DNA of 64,000 nucleotides from positions 310,001 through 374,000 of the forward strand of contig NZ_CP035925.1 of assembly GCF_013373365.1 (NCBI RefSeq), in the 5' to 3' direction. Source of the stretch: Lentibacillus sp. CBA3610. GTDB lineage: Bacteria > Bacillota > Bacilli > Bacillales > Amphibacillaceae. The position numbers were made by a program, and so were the translations under genes. Shown here in pieces: positions 37,470 through 47,244 of this stretch. How positions within the stretch are numbered: the stretch's first letter is position 1; each line of letters opens with the position of its first letter. The notes beneath the pieces were generated by a model. The model had not been told where the DNA came from. It made no database searches and saw nothing but the letters and a program-made list of their open reading frames with translations.

Positions 37470-38504
37470 GTGACAGAACATTTTAATGATACAATTTTGA
37501 AAGCATACAATGGAGAGCAAATTAACTATACACCTGCATGGTTCATGCGCCAGGCAGGCAGGTCACAGAAAGAGTATCGTAAGCTGAAGGAAAAATACTC
37601 GTTATTTGAAATTACCCATCAGCCTGAGTTGTGCGCTTATGTCACGCGCCTGCCTGTTGAGCATTACGGTGTGGATGCGGCTATTTTGTACAAAGACATT
37701 ATGTCGCCGCTTCCGGCCCTCGGTGTCAATGTAGAAATTAAAAAAGGTGTCGGACCGGTCATTGACAATCCAATCACCAATTTTCAGGACGTTGAACAAT
37801 TGGGAATGATCAATCCGAAAACGGACGTACCATATGTGCTCGATACCATCCGCCTGCTGACAGAGGAACAGCTGAATGTACCACTTATTGGATTCAGTGG
37901 CGCGCCGTTCACATTGGCAAGTTATATGATTGAAGGCGGACCTTCAAAGAACTACAGTAAAACAAAAGCACTCATGTACAGTCAACCGGACGTATGGTTT
38001 GCGTTAATGGACAAACTGGCAGATATGACAATCACGTATGTGAAGGCCCAGATTGATGCCGGTGCGAGGGCTATACAAGTTTTTGACTCATGGGTAGGGG
38101 CCTTGAATGTTGAGGACTACAGGTATTATATCAAGCCGGTCATGAAGCGGATTTTTTCTGAACTACAGACGAAAAATGTTCCATTGATTGTTTTTGGCGT
38201 TGGTGCACGGCATCTGCTGCTGGAATGGAACGATTTGCCTGTGGATGTCATTGGTCTTGACTGGCGGACGTCGATTACCGAGGCACGGCAAATGGGCGTG
38301 ACGAAAGTATTGCAGGGTAATCTTGATCCGACAGTACTGCTCGCCGACTGGAGTACGATTGAAACAAAAACAAAGGCGATTCTCGATGAAAGCATACAGC
38401 ATGGAGGACATGTTTTTAACCTTGGTCACGGTGTCACACCGGACATAAAGCCGGAGACACTTAAAAAATTGACCGAGCTTATCCATACCTATTCGAAACG
38501 ATAA
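37470..38504 (+). CDS. hemE: Uroporphyrinogen decarboxylase
   Basis: A 344-residue HemE. It removes four carboxyl groups from uroporphyrinogen III to give coproporphyrinogen III in heme synthesis. Seen: [16 protein letters not shown] near the N-terminus, [17 protein letters not shown], and the Asp/His active-site pieces typical of the family. GTG 37470 follows GGGTGA. First gene of hemEHY; 24 bases to hemH. Confidence 0.95.
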   Translation: MTEHFNDTILKAYNGEQINYTPAWFMRQAGRSQKEYRKLKEKYSLFEITHQPELCAYVTRLPVEHYGVDAAILYKDIMSPLPALGVNVEIKKGVGPVIDNPITNFQDVEQLGMINPKTDVPYVLDTIRLLTEEQLNVPLIGFSGAPFTLASYMIEGGPSKNYSKTKALMYSQPDVWFALMDKLADMTITYVKAQIDAGARAIQVFDSWVGALNVEDYRYYIKPVMKRIFSELQTKNVPLIVFGVGARHLLLEWNDLPVDVIGLDWRTSITEARQMGVTKVLQGNLDPTVLLADWSTIETKTKAILDESIQHGGHVFNLGHGVTPDIKPETLKKLTELIHTYSKR

Positions 38505-38528
38505 TTTGAAACTGATGAGGTGTTACAA

Positions 38529-39467
38529 ATGGGAAAGAAAACATTAGGATTACTGGTAATGGCGTATGGAACGCCATACAAAGAAGAAGACATTGAACCA
38601 TACTATACGGATATCCGCCATGGGAGAAAGCCGTCTGAAGAAGCACTCCAGGATTTGAAAGACCGTTATAAAGCGATTGGCGGCATTTCACCTCTGGCAA
38701 GAATTACTGAAGAACAGACGAAGGCATTGGAAGAAAAAGTGAATGCTGAACAGGATGACGTTGAGTTCAAAGCTTATATCGGCCTGAAGCATATTCATCC
38801 ATTTATTGAGGATGCGGTTCAGCAAATGGCGGAAGATGGCATCGAGGAAGCTGTTTCAATCGTCCTCGCACCACACTATTCAACGTTCAGTGTCAAATCG
38901 TATAACAAGCGTGCCAATGATACTGCAGCAAAATACGGTATTTCCATTGAATCGGTGGAAAGCTGGTATGATGAACCAGGCTTTATCACGTATTGGTCCG
39001 ATCAAATCAGTGCCGTATATGATGAGATGCCTGCAGACGAACGGGAAAAAGCTGTTTTGGTCGTTTCCGCGCACAGTCTGCCGGAAAAGATTTTACAGGA
39101 CGGGGACCCATATGTTGACCAGTTGAAAGAAACAGCGCGTTTGATTTCCGAGCAGACAGGCATCAAGAACTATGCGATTGGCTGGCAGAGTGAAGGCAAT
39201 ACACCTGATCCATGGCTCGGCCCGGACGTGCAGGATTTGACACGTGATTTGTATGAACAGAAAGGCTATCGTTCTTTCGTTTATGCACCGGTCGGCTTTA
39301 TTGCTGATCATCTGGAAGTGTTGTATGACAATGACTACGAATGTAAAGTCGTTTGTGATGAACTCGGTGCGAATTATCATCGTCCGGAAATGCCGAATGC
39401 CCATCCGCAATTCATCGCAACGCTTGCTGATGTTGTTTTGAACAAAGTAAAGCGTGAAGCACAATGA
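38529..39467 (+). CDS. hemH: Coproporphyrin III / protoporphyrin ferrochelatase
   Basis: A 312-residue ferrochelatase that inserts Fe(II) into the porphyrin; in Firmicutes the substrate is coproporphyrin III (CpfC). The metal-site His is in VSAHSLPEK and the Glu in [10 protein letters not shown], with [16 protein letters not shown] at the N-terminus. ATG 38529 is chosen, nine bases after TGATGAGG. Its stop overlaps the hemY start (ATGA). Confidence 0.94.
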   Translation: MGKKTLGLLVMAYGTPYKEEDIEPYYTDIRHGRKPSEEALQDLKDRYKAIGGISPLARITEEQTKALEEKVNAEQDDVEFKAYIGLKHIHPFIEDAVQQMAEDGIEEAVSIVLAPHYSTFSVKSYNKRANDTAAKYGISIESVESWYDEPGFITYWSDQISAVYDEMPADEREKAVLVVSAHSLPEKILQDGDPYVDQLKETARLISEQTGIKNYAIGWQSEGNTPDPWLGPDVQDLTRDLYEQKGYRSFVYAPVGFIADHLEVLYDNDYECKVVCDELGANYHRPEMPNAHPQFIATLADVVLNKVKREAQ

Positions 39468-40853
39468 GCGAAACGAAAAAGATTCTGATAGCGGGCGGTG
39501 GCATAACCGGTTTAGCTGCTGCCTACTATTTGCAAAAAGAAATAGACGAAAAAGGTTTACCGTATGAAATCAAGCTTGTCGAGGCAGGCAGTCGCCTTGG
39601 TGGTAAAATCAAAACAACAAGACGCAATGGATACATTATTGAGCAAGGCCCGGATTCATTTCTATCGCGGAAGGAACCTGGTGTTAAATTGGTCAGGGAA
39701 TTGGGGTTAAGTGATCAACTGGTTCGTAACGGTACCGGCCAATCCTATATTCTGGTCAATAATAAACTGCATAAAATCCCTCAAGGGTCCTATATGGGAG
39801 TTCCGATACGTGTTCGACCATTCCTGTTTTCCGGTATTTTTTCACCCCTAGGGAAGCTTCGAGCAGGAATGGATTTGGCCATGCCAAAAGGAAAGACTGG
39901 GGATCAGTCACTGGGCAGCTTTTTCCGCCGGCGCTTTGGCAATGAATTAGTGGAGAATTTGATTGAACCACTCTTGTCCGGAATTTACGCCGGTGATATC
40001 GATCATATGAGCATTCAGGCGACATTCCCAAATTTTTATCGTCTTGAACAGGAGCACCGCAGTCTGATCAAAGGTCTGCGAAGAACAATGCCGGATAAAT
40101 CGAAGCCAAAATCCGGTGGTAAAAAACAGGGTGTGTTTTTCTCGTTAGAAAATGGACTGGAATCGTTGGTTGAGCGGCTTGAGTCCGTTCTCGGTGATGT
40201 TGTTTCACGGGGTGTCGGGGTTGATCATGTTGAGAAGAAAGAACAAGGCTACCATGTTTTGCTGAGTAATGGTGACGTGTACAAGGCAGATGCCATGGTG
40301 ATGGCGACACCACACAATACATTGCCGAAAATGTTCAGCCAATTCGATGTGTTTGACGACTTCAGAGACATCCCGGCCACATCTGTTGCAAATGTTGCGA
40401 TGGCGTTTGACCAGTCAGCCATTAAACAGGATATTGACGGAACAGGATTCGTTGTGTCACGAAACAGTAACTTCCGGATTACAGCATGTACTTGGACGCA
40501 TAAAAAATGGCCAAATGCCGTGCCTGATGGAAAAGCGCTGGTGCGATGCTACGTCGGGAAACCAAGTGACCAATCAGTGGTGGATTTAACGGATGACGAA
40601 ATCACTGAAATCGTCATGAACGATCTGAACAAAACGATGAATATTACAGATAAACCTGAATTCAGTGTCATCAGCCGCTGGAAAAATGCCATGCCGCAAT
40701 ACACGGTCGGACATACCGAGCGGGTGTCAAACGTACGTGAAAATATGCAGAACGAACTTCCTGGCGTGGTTTTTGGCAGGCAGTTCGTATGAAGGCGTTG
40801 GCATCCGGACTGTATCGGGTCAAGGTGAAAAGGCGGTTTGTAGACGTCCTTGA
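39464..40853 (+). CDS. hemY: Coproporphyrinogen III oxidase HemY (one frameshift)
   Basis: A FAD enzyme of the protoporphyrinogen oxidase family that turns coproporphyrinogen III into coproporphyrin III in Gram-positive heme synthesis (CgoX). N-terminal dinucleotide fold [15 protein letters not shown]. The frame stops at 40792 after [10 protein letters not shown]; one T too many in the run 40770-40774 explains it, as the next frame restores [11 protein letters not shown], the conserved FAD-contact end, and stops at 40853. Repaired length is 462 residues (470 in B. subtilis). Since the enzyme is needed for heme, sequencing error is likely. Confidence 0.9.
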
Positions 40854-40879
40854 AGTTTTTGGGATGATTAAAGTTTTGG

Positions 40880-40914
40880 ACGGCATCAAGACTGTGAGTT
40901 GGTGCCGTTTTTTT
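40880..40914 (+). terminator. hemEHY terminator
   Basis: ACGGCATCAA and TTGGTGCCGT with a nine-base loop, followed by seven T. Confidence 0.85.
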
Positions 40915-40959
40915 CGTTTTGACGAGATGAAGAGAGAACATCGCGTAAGATAGGGAGAT

Positions 40960-41507
40960 CATCAGAAGTACGGAAATATCAGCAGAAGCGGGAAATAATC
41001 AGCGGAAGGGCGAAAATATCAGCAGAAGCGGGAAAGAATCATCGGAAGAGCAGGAATATCTGCGGAAGCGTGAAAGAATCATCAGAAGAGCAGTGAATAT
41101 CTGCGGAAGCGGGAAAGAATCATCGGAAGAGCAGGAATATCTGCGGAAGCGGGAAAGAATCATCAGAAGAGCAGTGAATATCTGCGGAAGCGGGAAAGAA
41201 TCATCAGAAGAGCAGGAATATCTGCGGAATCGGGAAAGAATCATCAGAAGAGCAGTGAATGTCTGCGGAAGCGGGAAAGAATCATCGGAAGAGCAGGAAT
41301 ATCTTCGGAAGAGAGAAAGAATCATCAGAAGAGCAGGAATATCTGCGGAAGAGAGAAAGAATCATCAGAACAGCAGGAATATCTGCGGAAGCGGGAAGAA
41401 TCATCAGAACAGCAGAAATATCAGCAGAAGCGGGAAAGAATCATCAGAAGAATAGGAATATCTGCGGAAGCGGGAAAGAATCATCAGAACAGCAGGAATA
41501 TCAATAA
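40960..41507. repeat. TR20: 20-bp minisatellite, about 27 units
   Basis: Unit close to ATCAGCAGAAGCGGGAAAGA, alternating with ATCATCGGAAGAGCAGGAAT so that a 40-base higher-order unit appears. The plus strand is almost all purine plus T/C at fixed places. A few units have 21 or 19 bases, which shifts reading frames; the open frames seen on both strands are products of the repeat, not proteins. Confidence 0.92.
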
Positions 41508-41554
41508 AAAAGACTGCAGACGTTTAGAAACATCTGCAGATAAATCGGTCTATT

Positions 41555-42488
41555 TTAGTCAAACTGTAGTATGTGTTTTGAAGTATTTTTATAGGGAAAT
41601 TTTGAATGCTGTGGAAAATCGTTAATGTTTGGCGATAAGTATTTTCTTGCTCTATTCTGTCCTTTATGTTGCAGATGCATGCTATTCAAAAGGGTATGAG
41701 CCGTTTTTGGTGAAGCAATCTGGAGCAGGTTCCGGCATTCCTTATTTGTAATGGTTGGCCCATTGAGGAGAAAATAGTCCAGAATCATCCGTTCATGAAT
41801 TTTAAAGGATGCAGCAGCATGAATGAGGGGTGTCTGCCTGCAAGTAAAGGTTGGAGAATAATTTCTTTAAACTGGGGGCATTCGTGAATATATTTTGCGA
41901 GTAGTTATGATTTTAGTCTGTCTAAATGGCTTGTTGCAGGTTAGTTATTATAATTTTATAAGAATCTGGAATTTTTCCAAACATTTTTTCAATATAGTTG
42001 GAGGGGTAAGCGACAACAAACTAGAGTCGATCGGGGATATTAAAAAAAATCCGTGTTTCTTAGCCATATTTGCAAATGCGGCTTTTTGTGCCCTCGGCTT
42101 GCAAAATTGGATCTTTGAATGACTTTATTTGTCCGTCAACTTCCTGGGTTAACTGTCTTTGTTTTGAGTCATACTTAAATGTTCCCTGTTTGTTTTTAAC
42201 TTCAAGTATGAAAATGACCTTTTTTGATAGGATGAGCGTGTCAATCTGAAAATAAAATGGAGGATTTTGCAGTCGGATGCCTTGAAATACGAAGAAATCT
42301 TTTTGCGGGTATGTGGAAAGTTTGTAGTCAACATTTTTCTCACCATCATAACCTGCCTTTTCCCGTTTGTACTCTGAAACGATGGCTTCATGCTGCCGGT
42401 ATTGCGCTAATAGCCATCTGAACAGTGCTTCATACGAATAACAGTTTCGTGTGATTTTTTTCTGTGCTTTATAGTCGTTGGACTCATG
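41555..42488 (-). pseudogene. NERD-domain (nuclease-related) protein, decayed
   Basis: The N-terminal part from ATG 42488 reads, after one early shift, EALFRWLLAQYRQHEAIV, KAGYDGEKNVDYKL, FYFQIDTLILSKKVIFILEV, the NERD domain of Bacillus proteins of about 320 residues. It stops near 42068 in RICKYG; the middle is unreadable and the zinc-ribbon part is missing; the C-terminal tail is recognisable at 41788-41555 (FLLNGPTITNKECRNLLQIA). So the gene has frame changes and an internal loss. It sits exactly between two TR20 arrays. Function of NERD proteins in Bacillus is not settled. Confidence 0.7.
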
Positions 42489-42629
42489 TTTGAACCAACT
42501 CCTTTTATATTTTTATCTTATAAAATTCGACAAAAGGATTCATTTCCTGCTGAAAATCATGAAAAATTAGTGAATTAAATAGATGGTTTGTGACATTCAA
42601 AATCCGAAAAAGTGGATACGGAAGAAAGA

Positions 42630-42886
42630 ATCAGCAGAAGGGCAGAAATATCTGCGGAAGAGAGAAAGAATCAGCGGAAGCGTGGAAATATCTGCAGAAG
42701 CGGGAAAGAATCAGCAGAAGGGCAGAAATATCTGCAGAAGCGGGAAAGAATCATCGGAAGGGCAGAAATATCTGCAGAAGCGGGAAAGAATCATCGGAAG
42801 GGCAGAAATATCTGCGGAAGAGGGAAAGAATCAGCGGAAGAATAGAAATATCTGCAGAAGATAAGCAGAATCTGCAGAAGATTATA
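42630..42886. repeat. TR20: second array, about 13 units
   Basis: Same 20-base unit and same orientation as the array at 41.0 kb (ATCAGCAGAAGGGCAGAAAT, ATCTGCAGAAGCGGGAAAGA). The last units degenerate to ATCTGCAGAAGATAA. Confidence 0.9.
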
Positions 42887-42926
42887 ACCATCATTCCGAT
42901 TCTGTTTTTTGTAGTTGAAAATCAAT

Positions 42927-42956
42927 AAAAAAGCGCCGCGGCTAAGGCCGGGGCGC
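42927..42956 (-). terminator. pepF terminator
   Basis: On the minus strand GCGCCCCGGC and GCCGCGGCGC pair around CTTA (one mismatch), then TTTTTT. Confidence 0.85.
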
Positions 42957-42964
42957 ACTGATTG

Positions 42965-44776
42965 CTAGTCATAACTTTTTTCTAGTTCATCAACGAGTTC
43001 ACCGACGTAGGCAACAGCTTCCTTAATGGCATCGGGCTGCGACATGTCTACACCGGCCTTCCGGGCAAGATCCAGTGGTTTCATTGTTCCGCCGGCTTTT
43101 AACACGGATAGCCAGCGATCTACGGCTGGTTGTCCTTCTTTGCGGATCATTCCTGCCATAGCAGTGGAAATCGTCAGACCGGCTGAATAGGTATATGGGT
43201 ATAAGCCCATATAATAGTGCGGCTGCCGCATCCATGTCAGACCTGCTCCGTCATCGATGGATGCTGCGTCACCCCAAAAGTTTTCAAGTGCTTGCTTTTT
43301 TTGCTTGGTCAGTACATTTGCTGTCAGCGGTGTTCCTTCTTCCGCCAGTGCATACACACGGCGCTGGAATTCACCTTCAAGCAGGTGCGTCACAAAGTTA
43401 TGGTAATAGGTACCGAGCAACGAGCTGATGACCCAGCGTTTCATCCGTTTATCGTCCGTTTTGGACATCATATGATCTGCCAGCAATAACTCGTTCAAGG
43501 TTGACGGCGCTTCGATGAAATAAGTTGATGGCCGCGTGTTGACGAGTGACTGATTTTCACCGGCAAGATAAAAATGGCCTGCATGTCCCAGTTCATGCGC
43601 CAGTACAAATGCTCCTCTCATCGTGTCTGTCCATGTTATTAAAATGTATGGATGGACATCATATGGCGGTGAGCAAAATGCCCCGGTCTGTTTTCCGACA
43701 TTGTCAGCCCGGTCAACCCAGCGATTATTAATCCCTTTTCGCATAATCTCACTGTATTCCGGTCCCATGACCTGAAGCGCCTCGAGAATTGTGTCGGTTG
43801 CTTCTTTGTATGTTGTCGCCGGATTAAATTCCGGATCAAGTGGTGCTTTCAAATCGGCGAAGTGCATCTTTTCAAGTCCGAGTTTTTCCTGTTTCAGCTT
43901 GGCATACCGGCGCATATGCGGTGCCAGTTCCTTTTGAATCACATCAAGCTGGTTATGATACATATCTTTTGTAACCTGTTGTGGCTGCAGCAGCATATCC
44001 GTAACGGAATCATAGGTACGCAAGCGGGACGTCGTGACCTGTTTTGTCACTTCGGTAGCATATATTGCTGCATAAGTGTTTTGATACTGATTCAATGTTT
44101 TTATAAACGAGTCGTATGCGTTTCTGCGTATAGCTGTATCAGACGACAGTTCATAGCTGTCCTCATAAAGCGCGGCTGACATAGGCAATTCTTCACCATT
44201 GCTGCCTTCAATTGATTCAAATTGCATATCGGATGATTTGCTCCGTTGATAAATCATATATGGCGCACTATGTACCTCATCAAGCGCTGCAAGAGTCTCT
44301 TCAATTTCAGGTGCCAACGTAAACGGTTTTTTCTCCAAAACGTCATCAAGCATTTTCCGGTATGTTTCCAATTCAGGTTCTTCACTCATAAAATACTCAA
44401 TGGCATCGTTTGATAGTTGCAGCAGTTCATTTTCAACAAAGGCTAATTTCGCACCAATCTCAGCCAGAACGGATGATACTTTGGCAGAATCGGCTTGGTT
44501 TTGCGAATCTGAACCATCAGCGCTCGATTTCAGGTTGGCATATGTCGCGACACGAATCAGCCGTTTTTCAAAATTCTCCTGTGCCTGCAAACCATTTAAC
44601 AGATTTTCGGTACTGGATGTCAGTCTTCCTTTATATTGGGTAACATCACTGACATTTGCCTGAATGGCGCTTAATTCATTCTCCCATTCTTCTTTGGTTG
44701 CAAATAGATCGGTTAAGTCCCACGCCTGTTCTTCCGGTACTTCAGAACGTGTGAGACGTTTTGCTTTTGTGGCCAT
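42965..44776 (-). CDS. pepF: Oligoendopeptidase F (M3 family)
   Basis: A 603-residue M3 zinc metallopeptidase that cuts short cytosolic peptides. Active site FVLAHELGHAGHFYLAG (HExxH), with the downstream Glu ligand in FIEAPSTLNELLL. ATG 44776 is chosen, since GGGAGG is nine bases before it; the upstream in-frame ATG 44794 includes that site. Monocistronic; a palindrome lies about 110 bases upstream. Confidence 0.94.
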   Translation of the reverse strand: MATKAKRLTRSEVPEEQAWDLTDLFATKEEWENELSAIQANVSDVTQYKGRLTSSTENLLNGLQAQENFEKRLIRVATYANLKSSADGSDSQNQADSAKVSSVLAEIGAKLAFVENELLQLSNDAIEYFMSEEPELETYRKMLDDVLEKKPFTLAPEIEETLAALDEVHSAPYMIYQRSKSSDMQFESIEGSNGEELPMSAALYEDSYELSSDTAIRRNAYDSFIKTLNQYQNTYAAIYATEVTKQVTTSRLRTYDSVTDMLLQPQQVTKDMYHNQLDVIQKELAPHMRRYAKLKQEKLGLEKMHFADLKAPLDPEFNPATTYKEATDTILEALQVMGPEYSEIMRKGINNRWVDRADNVGKQTGAFCSPPYDVHPYILITWTDTMRGAFVLAHELGHAGHFYLAGENQSLVNTRPSTYFIEAPSTLNELLLADHMMSKTDDKRMKRWVISSLLGTYYHNFVTHLLEGEFQRRVYALAEEGTPLTANVLTKQKKQALENFWGDAASIDDGAGLTWMRQPHYYMGLYPYTYSAGLTISTAMAGMIRKEGQPAVDRWLSVLKAGGTMKPLDLARKAGVDMSQPDAIKEAVAYVGELVDELEKSYD

Positions 44777-44883
44777 TGCAATATTCCCTCCCATGTTGTT
44801 TCGTTTCTCTAATTAATTATAAAACAAACATCTCTGAAATAACATCATTTTCGGATATTGTTTAAAAAGTAATGATGTGGTCT

Positions 44884-44904
44884 ATAACTGACATGTTCAG
44901 TTAT
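44884..44904. promoter_or_regulatory. Palindrome upstream of pepF
   Basis: ATAACTGA, five bases, TCAGTTAT: perfect eight-base inverted repeat about 110 bases before the pepF start, without T run. Could be an operator; regulator unknown. Confidence 0.3.
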
Positions 44905-45073
44905 ACAGGGGAAAACTACAAATAACACGATAACTAAGAGTACAAAAATCATTTTGGTTTTATTGCTATCTTTAAAGATACGGAAAAAATGCACTTGCAA
45001 TTTTAGCAATAATCATATGACCCCGTTACAATTTAGGCGTTGCTCTTTCTACTAAATTAAATGGAGGCAGAAC

Positions 45074-46216
45074 TTATTCCCAATTCCAAAATTCAACTTC
45101 ATCCACTTTCAGCCCTTCTACCGATGATTCATCCTGCAGCTTCAATATTTCCTTTGTGGGCCCGGTAATAACTGCACCATAATGCAGTATTCCGTTATTT
45201 TCGAGATAGTCAATTCGATCTTCGAGGTGTAAGTCTCCAAAGGACAATTGATCAGCTTTATTCCCGTGGCCCTGCAGGAAGTGTAATGTTTTCATAAATT
45301 GGTCATGGAGCATGTCTTGATCACCTTCAGTATAGCCTGGTGATGAAGAACTTTCTGACACCGTTTTGCTGCCAAACAATCCTTCCTCCTCTTTACGCGA
45401 TTGTGTAATCATGTCATCTTCATGCCATATAGGTTGACTTGGAAAACCTATAGGGTCAAAAAACATGCCATGATTCTTATCTGATTCGATGCCGGTATCA
45501 ACAGCAAACCATAAAAGGCGCATATCCTTCTCAGAAAACAGTTGTTCCACATCTTTTGATTCCATCAATTCATCAAATGATACATAAGCAGAAACGACTG
45601 TTCCTTCTGGAAGTTTCTCTAATTTATCCCAATCTGAGTTAAACCTTACGTCAGATTTAGGATGGGAAAAAAAGGCCGGCTGGTTTTGTGATTTATTTCC
45701 CATATATGATTGTTCTGGAAACGTCATAAAGGAGAATAGAAAATTTACTTCTAAATCGCCAACTTTTATTGTTTCATTGCCAATTTTCTTCTTAATATCT
45801 CTTGTTGCTTCTAACCCAAAATAGGGTTTAGTATTTGTGCTTGTTCCACCGAGATAACCATAAGGATTTGTAATTGTTAACGTGTGATCAATAACCTCTC
45901 TAAATTCATTCACTCGGTCCGGATTGCCCCACGAATAATATGCTGCAGTTATTGCACTGGATAAAATCGTAATAATAATAAATATTCCAATGGCGGTAAA
46001 TGCTGTTTGCACTCGTGCCTTCCATTTGCCTTTTCTGACAATTCTTTTTTGCCTTTTGTTGCTTATAGTAGATCCCGGTTGTTCATCCGGTTTATCTTCC
46101 AATATTTTTTGGTAGTTTTCCAGTTTTTCTAATTCCTTTTCAAATTCTTCTAATTCCTGATCAGTAAGTTCTCCTTTTTCATATGCTTCCAGTTTTCTGC
46201 TAAATTCATCGCTCAC
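45074..46216 (-). CDS. yhdL: Anti-sigma factor YhdL-like
   Basis: A 380-residue single-pass membrane protein: acidic helical N-terminus in the cytoplasm (residues 1-70), membrane helix (about residues 75-93, TAIGIFIIITILSSAITAA) and a long outer part. This is the layout of YhdL, which holds SigM at the membrane until cell-envelope stress. ATG 46216 overlaps the end of the sigma gene by four bases. yhdK, the third gene in B. subtilis, is not present here. Confidence 0.82.
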   Translation of the reverse strand: MSDEFSRKLEAYEKGELTDQELEEFEKELEKLENYQKILEDKPDEQPGSTISNKRQKRIVRKGKWKARVQTAFTAIGIFIIITILSSAITAAYYSWGNPDRVNEFREVIDHTLTITNPYGYLGGTSTNTKPYFGLEATRDIKKKIGNETIKVGDLEVNFLFSFMTFPEQSYMGNKSQNQPAFFSHPKSDVRFNSDWDKLEKLPEGTVVSAYVSFDELMESKDVEQLFSEKDMRLLWFAVDTGIESDKNHGMFFDPIGFPSQPIWHEDDMITQSRKEEEGLFGSKTVSESSSSPGYTEGDQDMLHDQFMKTLHFLQGHGNKADQLSFGDLHLEDRIDYLENNGILHYGAVITGPTKEILKLQDESSVEGLKVDEVEFWNWE

Positions 46217-46707
46217 TTTTCTCCCGCCTTTCTATTTCTTATCGCCTGTCTGCCACGGAATAGTAGAACCTTAAAATAGGGTTGCCTTACATTCATGACG
46301 AGGGCCGCTTCATGATAGGATAATCCGTGAAAATCATGTAGGAGTACAGCATATTTATGTTTTTCTGGTAAGTCTTTCAGCATCTCGATAATTTCCTGTA
46401 TTTCATCATGAATAACGACCGTTTCTTCCGTTGTTCTTTTCCTATCAAATAGAGATGTGAAGAAGTTTTGTTCTTTAACATTTGTTCGCTTATGCTTTCG
46501 GTAATAATCAATGAAAGCATTATGTGCTACGGTAAAAAGCCATGTTTTTATGTTCTCCCCTTCATAGTTCTCAATGTTAAGGTGAGCACGAAAGAAGGTT
46601 TCCTGTACAAGGTCCTCTGCCGTATGATGATTGTGACAAAGGGAAAGAAGGAAGCGATATAGGTCATGAAAATACATATTATAAATGCCGTCTAAATTAT
46701 TTCCCAC
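46213..46707 (-). CDS. sigM: ECF sigma factor SigM-like
   Basis: A 164-residue extracytoplasmic-function sigma factor: region 2 (DLYRFLLSL, TAEDLVQETFFRAH, IKTWLFTVAHNAFIDYYR) and region 4 (LPEKHKYAVLLHDFHGLSYHEAA). It closely follows B. subtilis SigM (163 residues), which answers cell-wall antibiotics and salt stress. Start GTG 46707 is nine bases after GGAGGGGGA; the earlier ATG 46731 lies ahead of that site. An ECF promoter just upstream points to autoregulation. Confidence 0.87.
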   Translation of the reverse strand: MGNNLDGIYNMYFHDLYRFLLSLCHNHHTAEDLVQETFFRAHLNIENYEGENIKTWLFTVAHNAFIDYYRKHKRTNVKEQNFFTSLFDRKRTTEETVVIHDEIQEIIEMLKDLPEKHKYAVLLHDFHGLSYHEAALVMNVRQPYFKVLLFRGRQAIRNRKAGEK

Positions 46708-46734
46708 GATGTTTCTTCCCCCTCCACACATAAC

Positions 46735-46759
46735 ACGGATAAGAAATAAAAAGGTTACA
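46735..46759 (-). promoter_or_regulatory. ECF-type (probable SigM) promoter
   Basis: On the minus strand TGTAACCTTTTT ... CCGTG: AAC and CGT are 16 bases apart, the spacing and core of SigM/SigW/SigX promoters. The start codon is about 28 bases further on. Confidence 0.6.
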
Positions 46760-46931
46760 GTGTTTTAATTATAAATTTTATTTGCTATTGTATCAGAATG
46801 AAGCGATTCAATTGATGATTAATCGAATCATTAGGATTATGGAGGTTTCAATGATAAAAGAATATTTCTACTGTTATTAGTCTTTTTCTCTCCCAAAACT
46901 GCCCCCCGTTAGTATCAAATGCTCTTTTAAA
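46760..46931 (+). other. Intergenic; possible broken small peptide
   Basis: GGAGG and ATG 46851 open a nine-residue peptide; one deleted A would give MIKRIFLLLLVFFSPKTAPR. A short hydrophobic peptide behind a good ribosome binding site is suggestive, no more. Confidence 0.2.
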
Positions 46932-46962
46932 CAAAAAAATACAGCTGTATGCATAGCTGTAT
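46932..46962 (-). terminator. yhfH terminator
   Basis: On the minus strand ATACAGCT and AGCTGTAT pair around an eight-base loop and run into seven T. Confidence 0.8.
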
Positions 46963-47011
46963 CAATGGAAAGGAAGTATAGACTTAGCGTACAATGAAAA
47001 TGATGCGGTAA

Positions 47012-47144
47012 CTATCTGGCCGGATGGTCACATTCGTCACATAGATTACCGTAACAATCGGCTTTCTCATACATTTCGTGACCACAATTGTGGCATTTTT
47101 TCCGTGGCAGATTTCTGAAAAAACTCAACAACGTTCATCATCAT
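47012..47144 (-). CDS. yhfH: YhfH-like zinc-ribbon microprotein (one frameshift)
   Basis: ATG 47144 (AGGGGA seven bases before) gives MMMNVVEFF, then a run of six T where five would keep frame; the next frame reads RNLPRKKCHNCGHEMYEKAD and CYGNLCDECDHPAR to a stop at 47012. The total of 43 residues with two CxxC pairs matches the YhfH family, which in B. subtilis also stands divergent from yhfI. Function unknown; a single zinc ion is likely bound. Probably a sequencing error in the homopolymer 47118-47123. Confidence 0.75.
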
Positions 47145-47244
47145 GTTAACATCCCCTTTGAGTTATTAATAATATTGTATTATAACAGTATGTCGTGTGT
47201 CAATGCTGTGTTACAACATATTTTAAAATTGAGGTGATTTATTT

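Noticed and set aside
40665..40853. Independent small gene at the end of hemY
   Set aside because: It is the HemY C-terminus after a frameshift in the T run.
40999..41507. Repeat-rich proteins on both strands (Lys/Arg/Glu-rich or Ser/Phe-rich)
   Set aside because: Open frames appear in several frames only because 20-base units lack stops; no ribosome binding site and units of 19-21 bases break any frame.
42149..42391. 80-residue minus-strand protein
   Set aside because: It is an out-of-frame reading of the NERD pseudogene; the neighbouring frame gives the recognisable domain.
42583..42928. Three overlapping plus-strand reading frames
   Set aside because: Same TR20 artefact as above.
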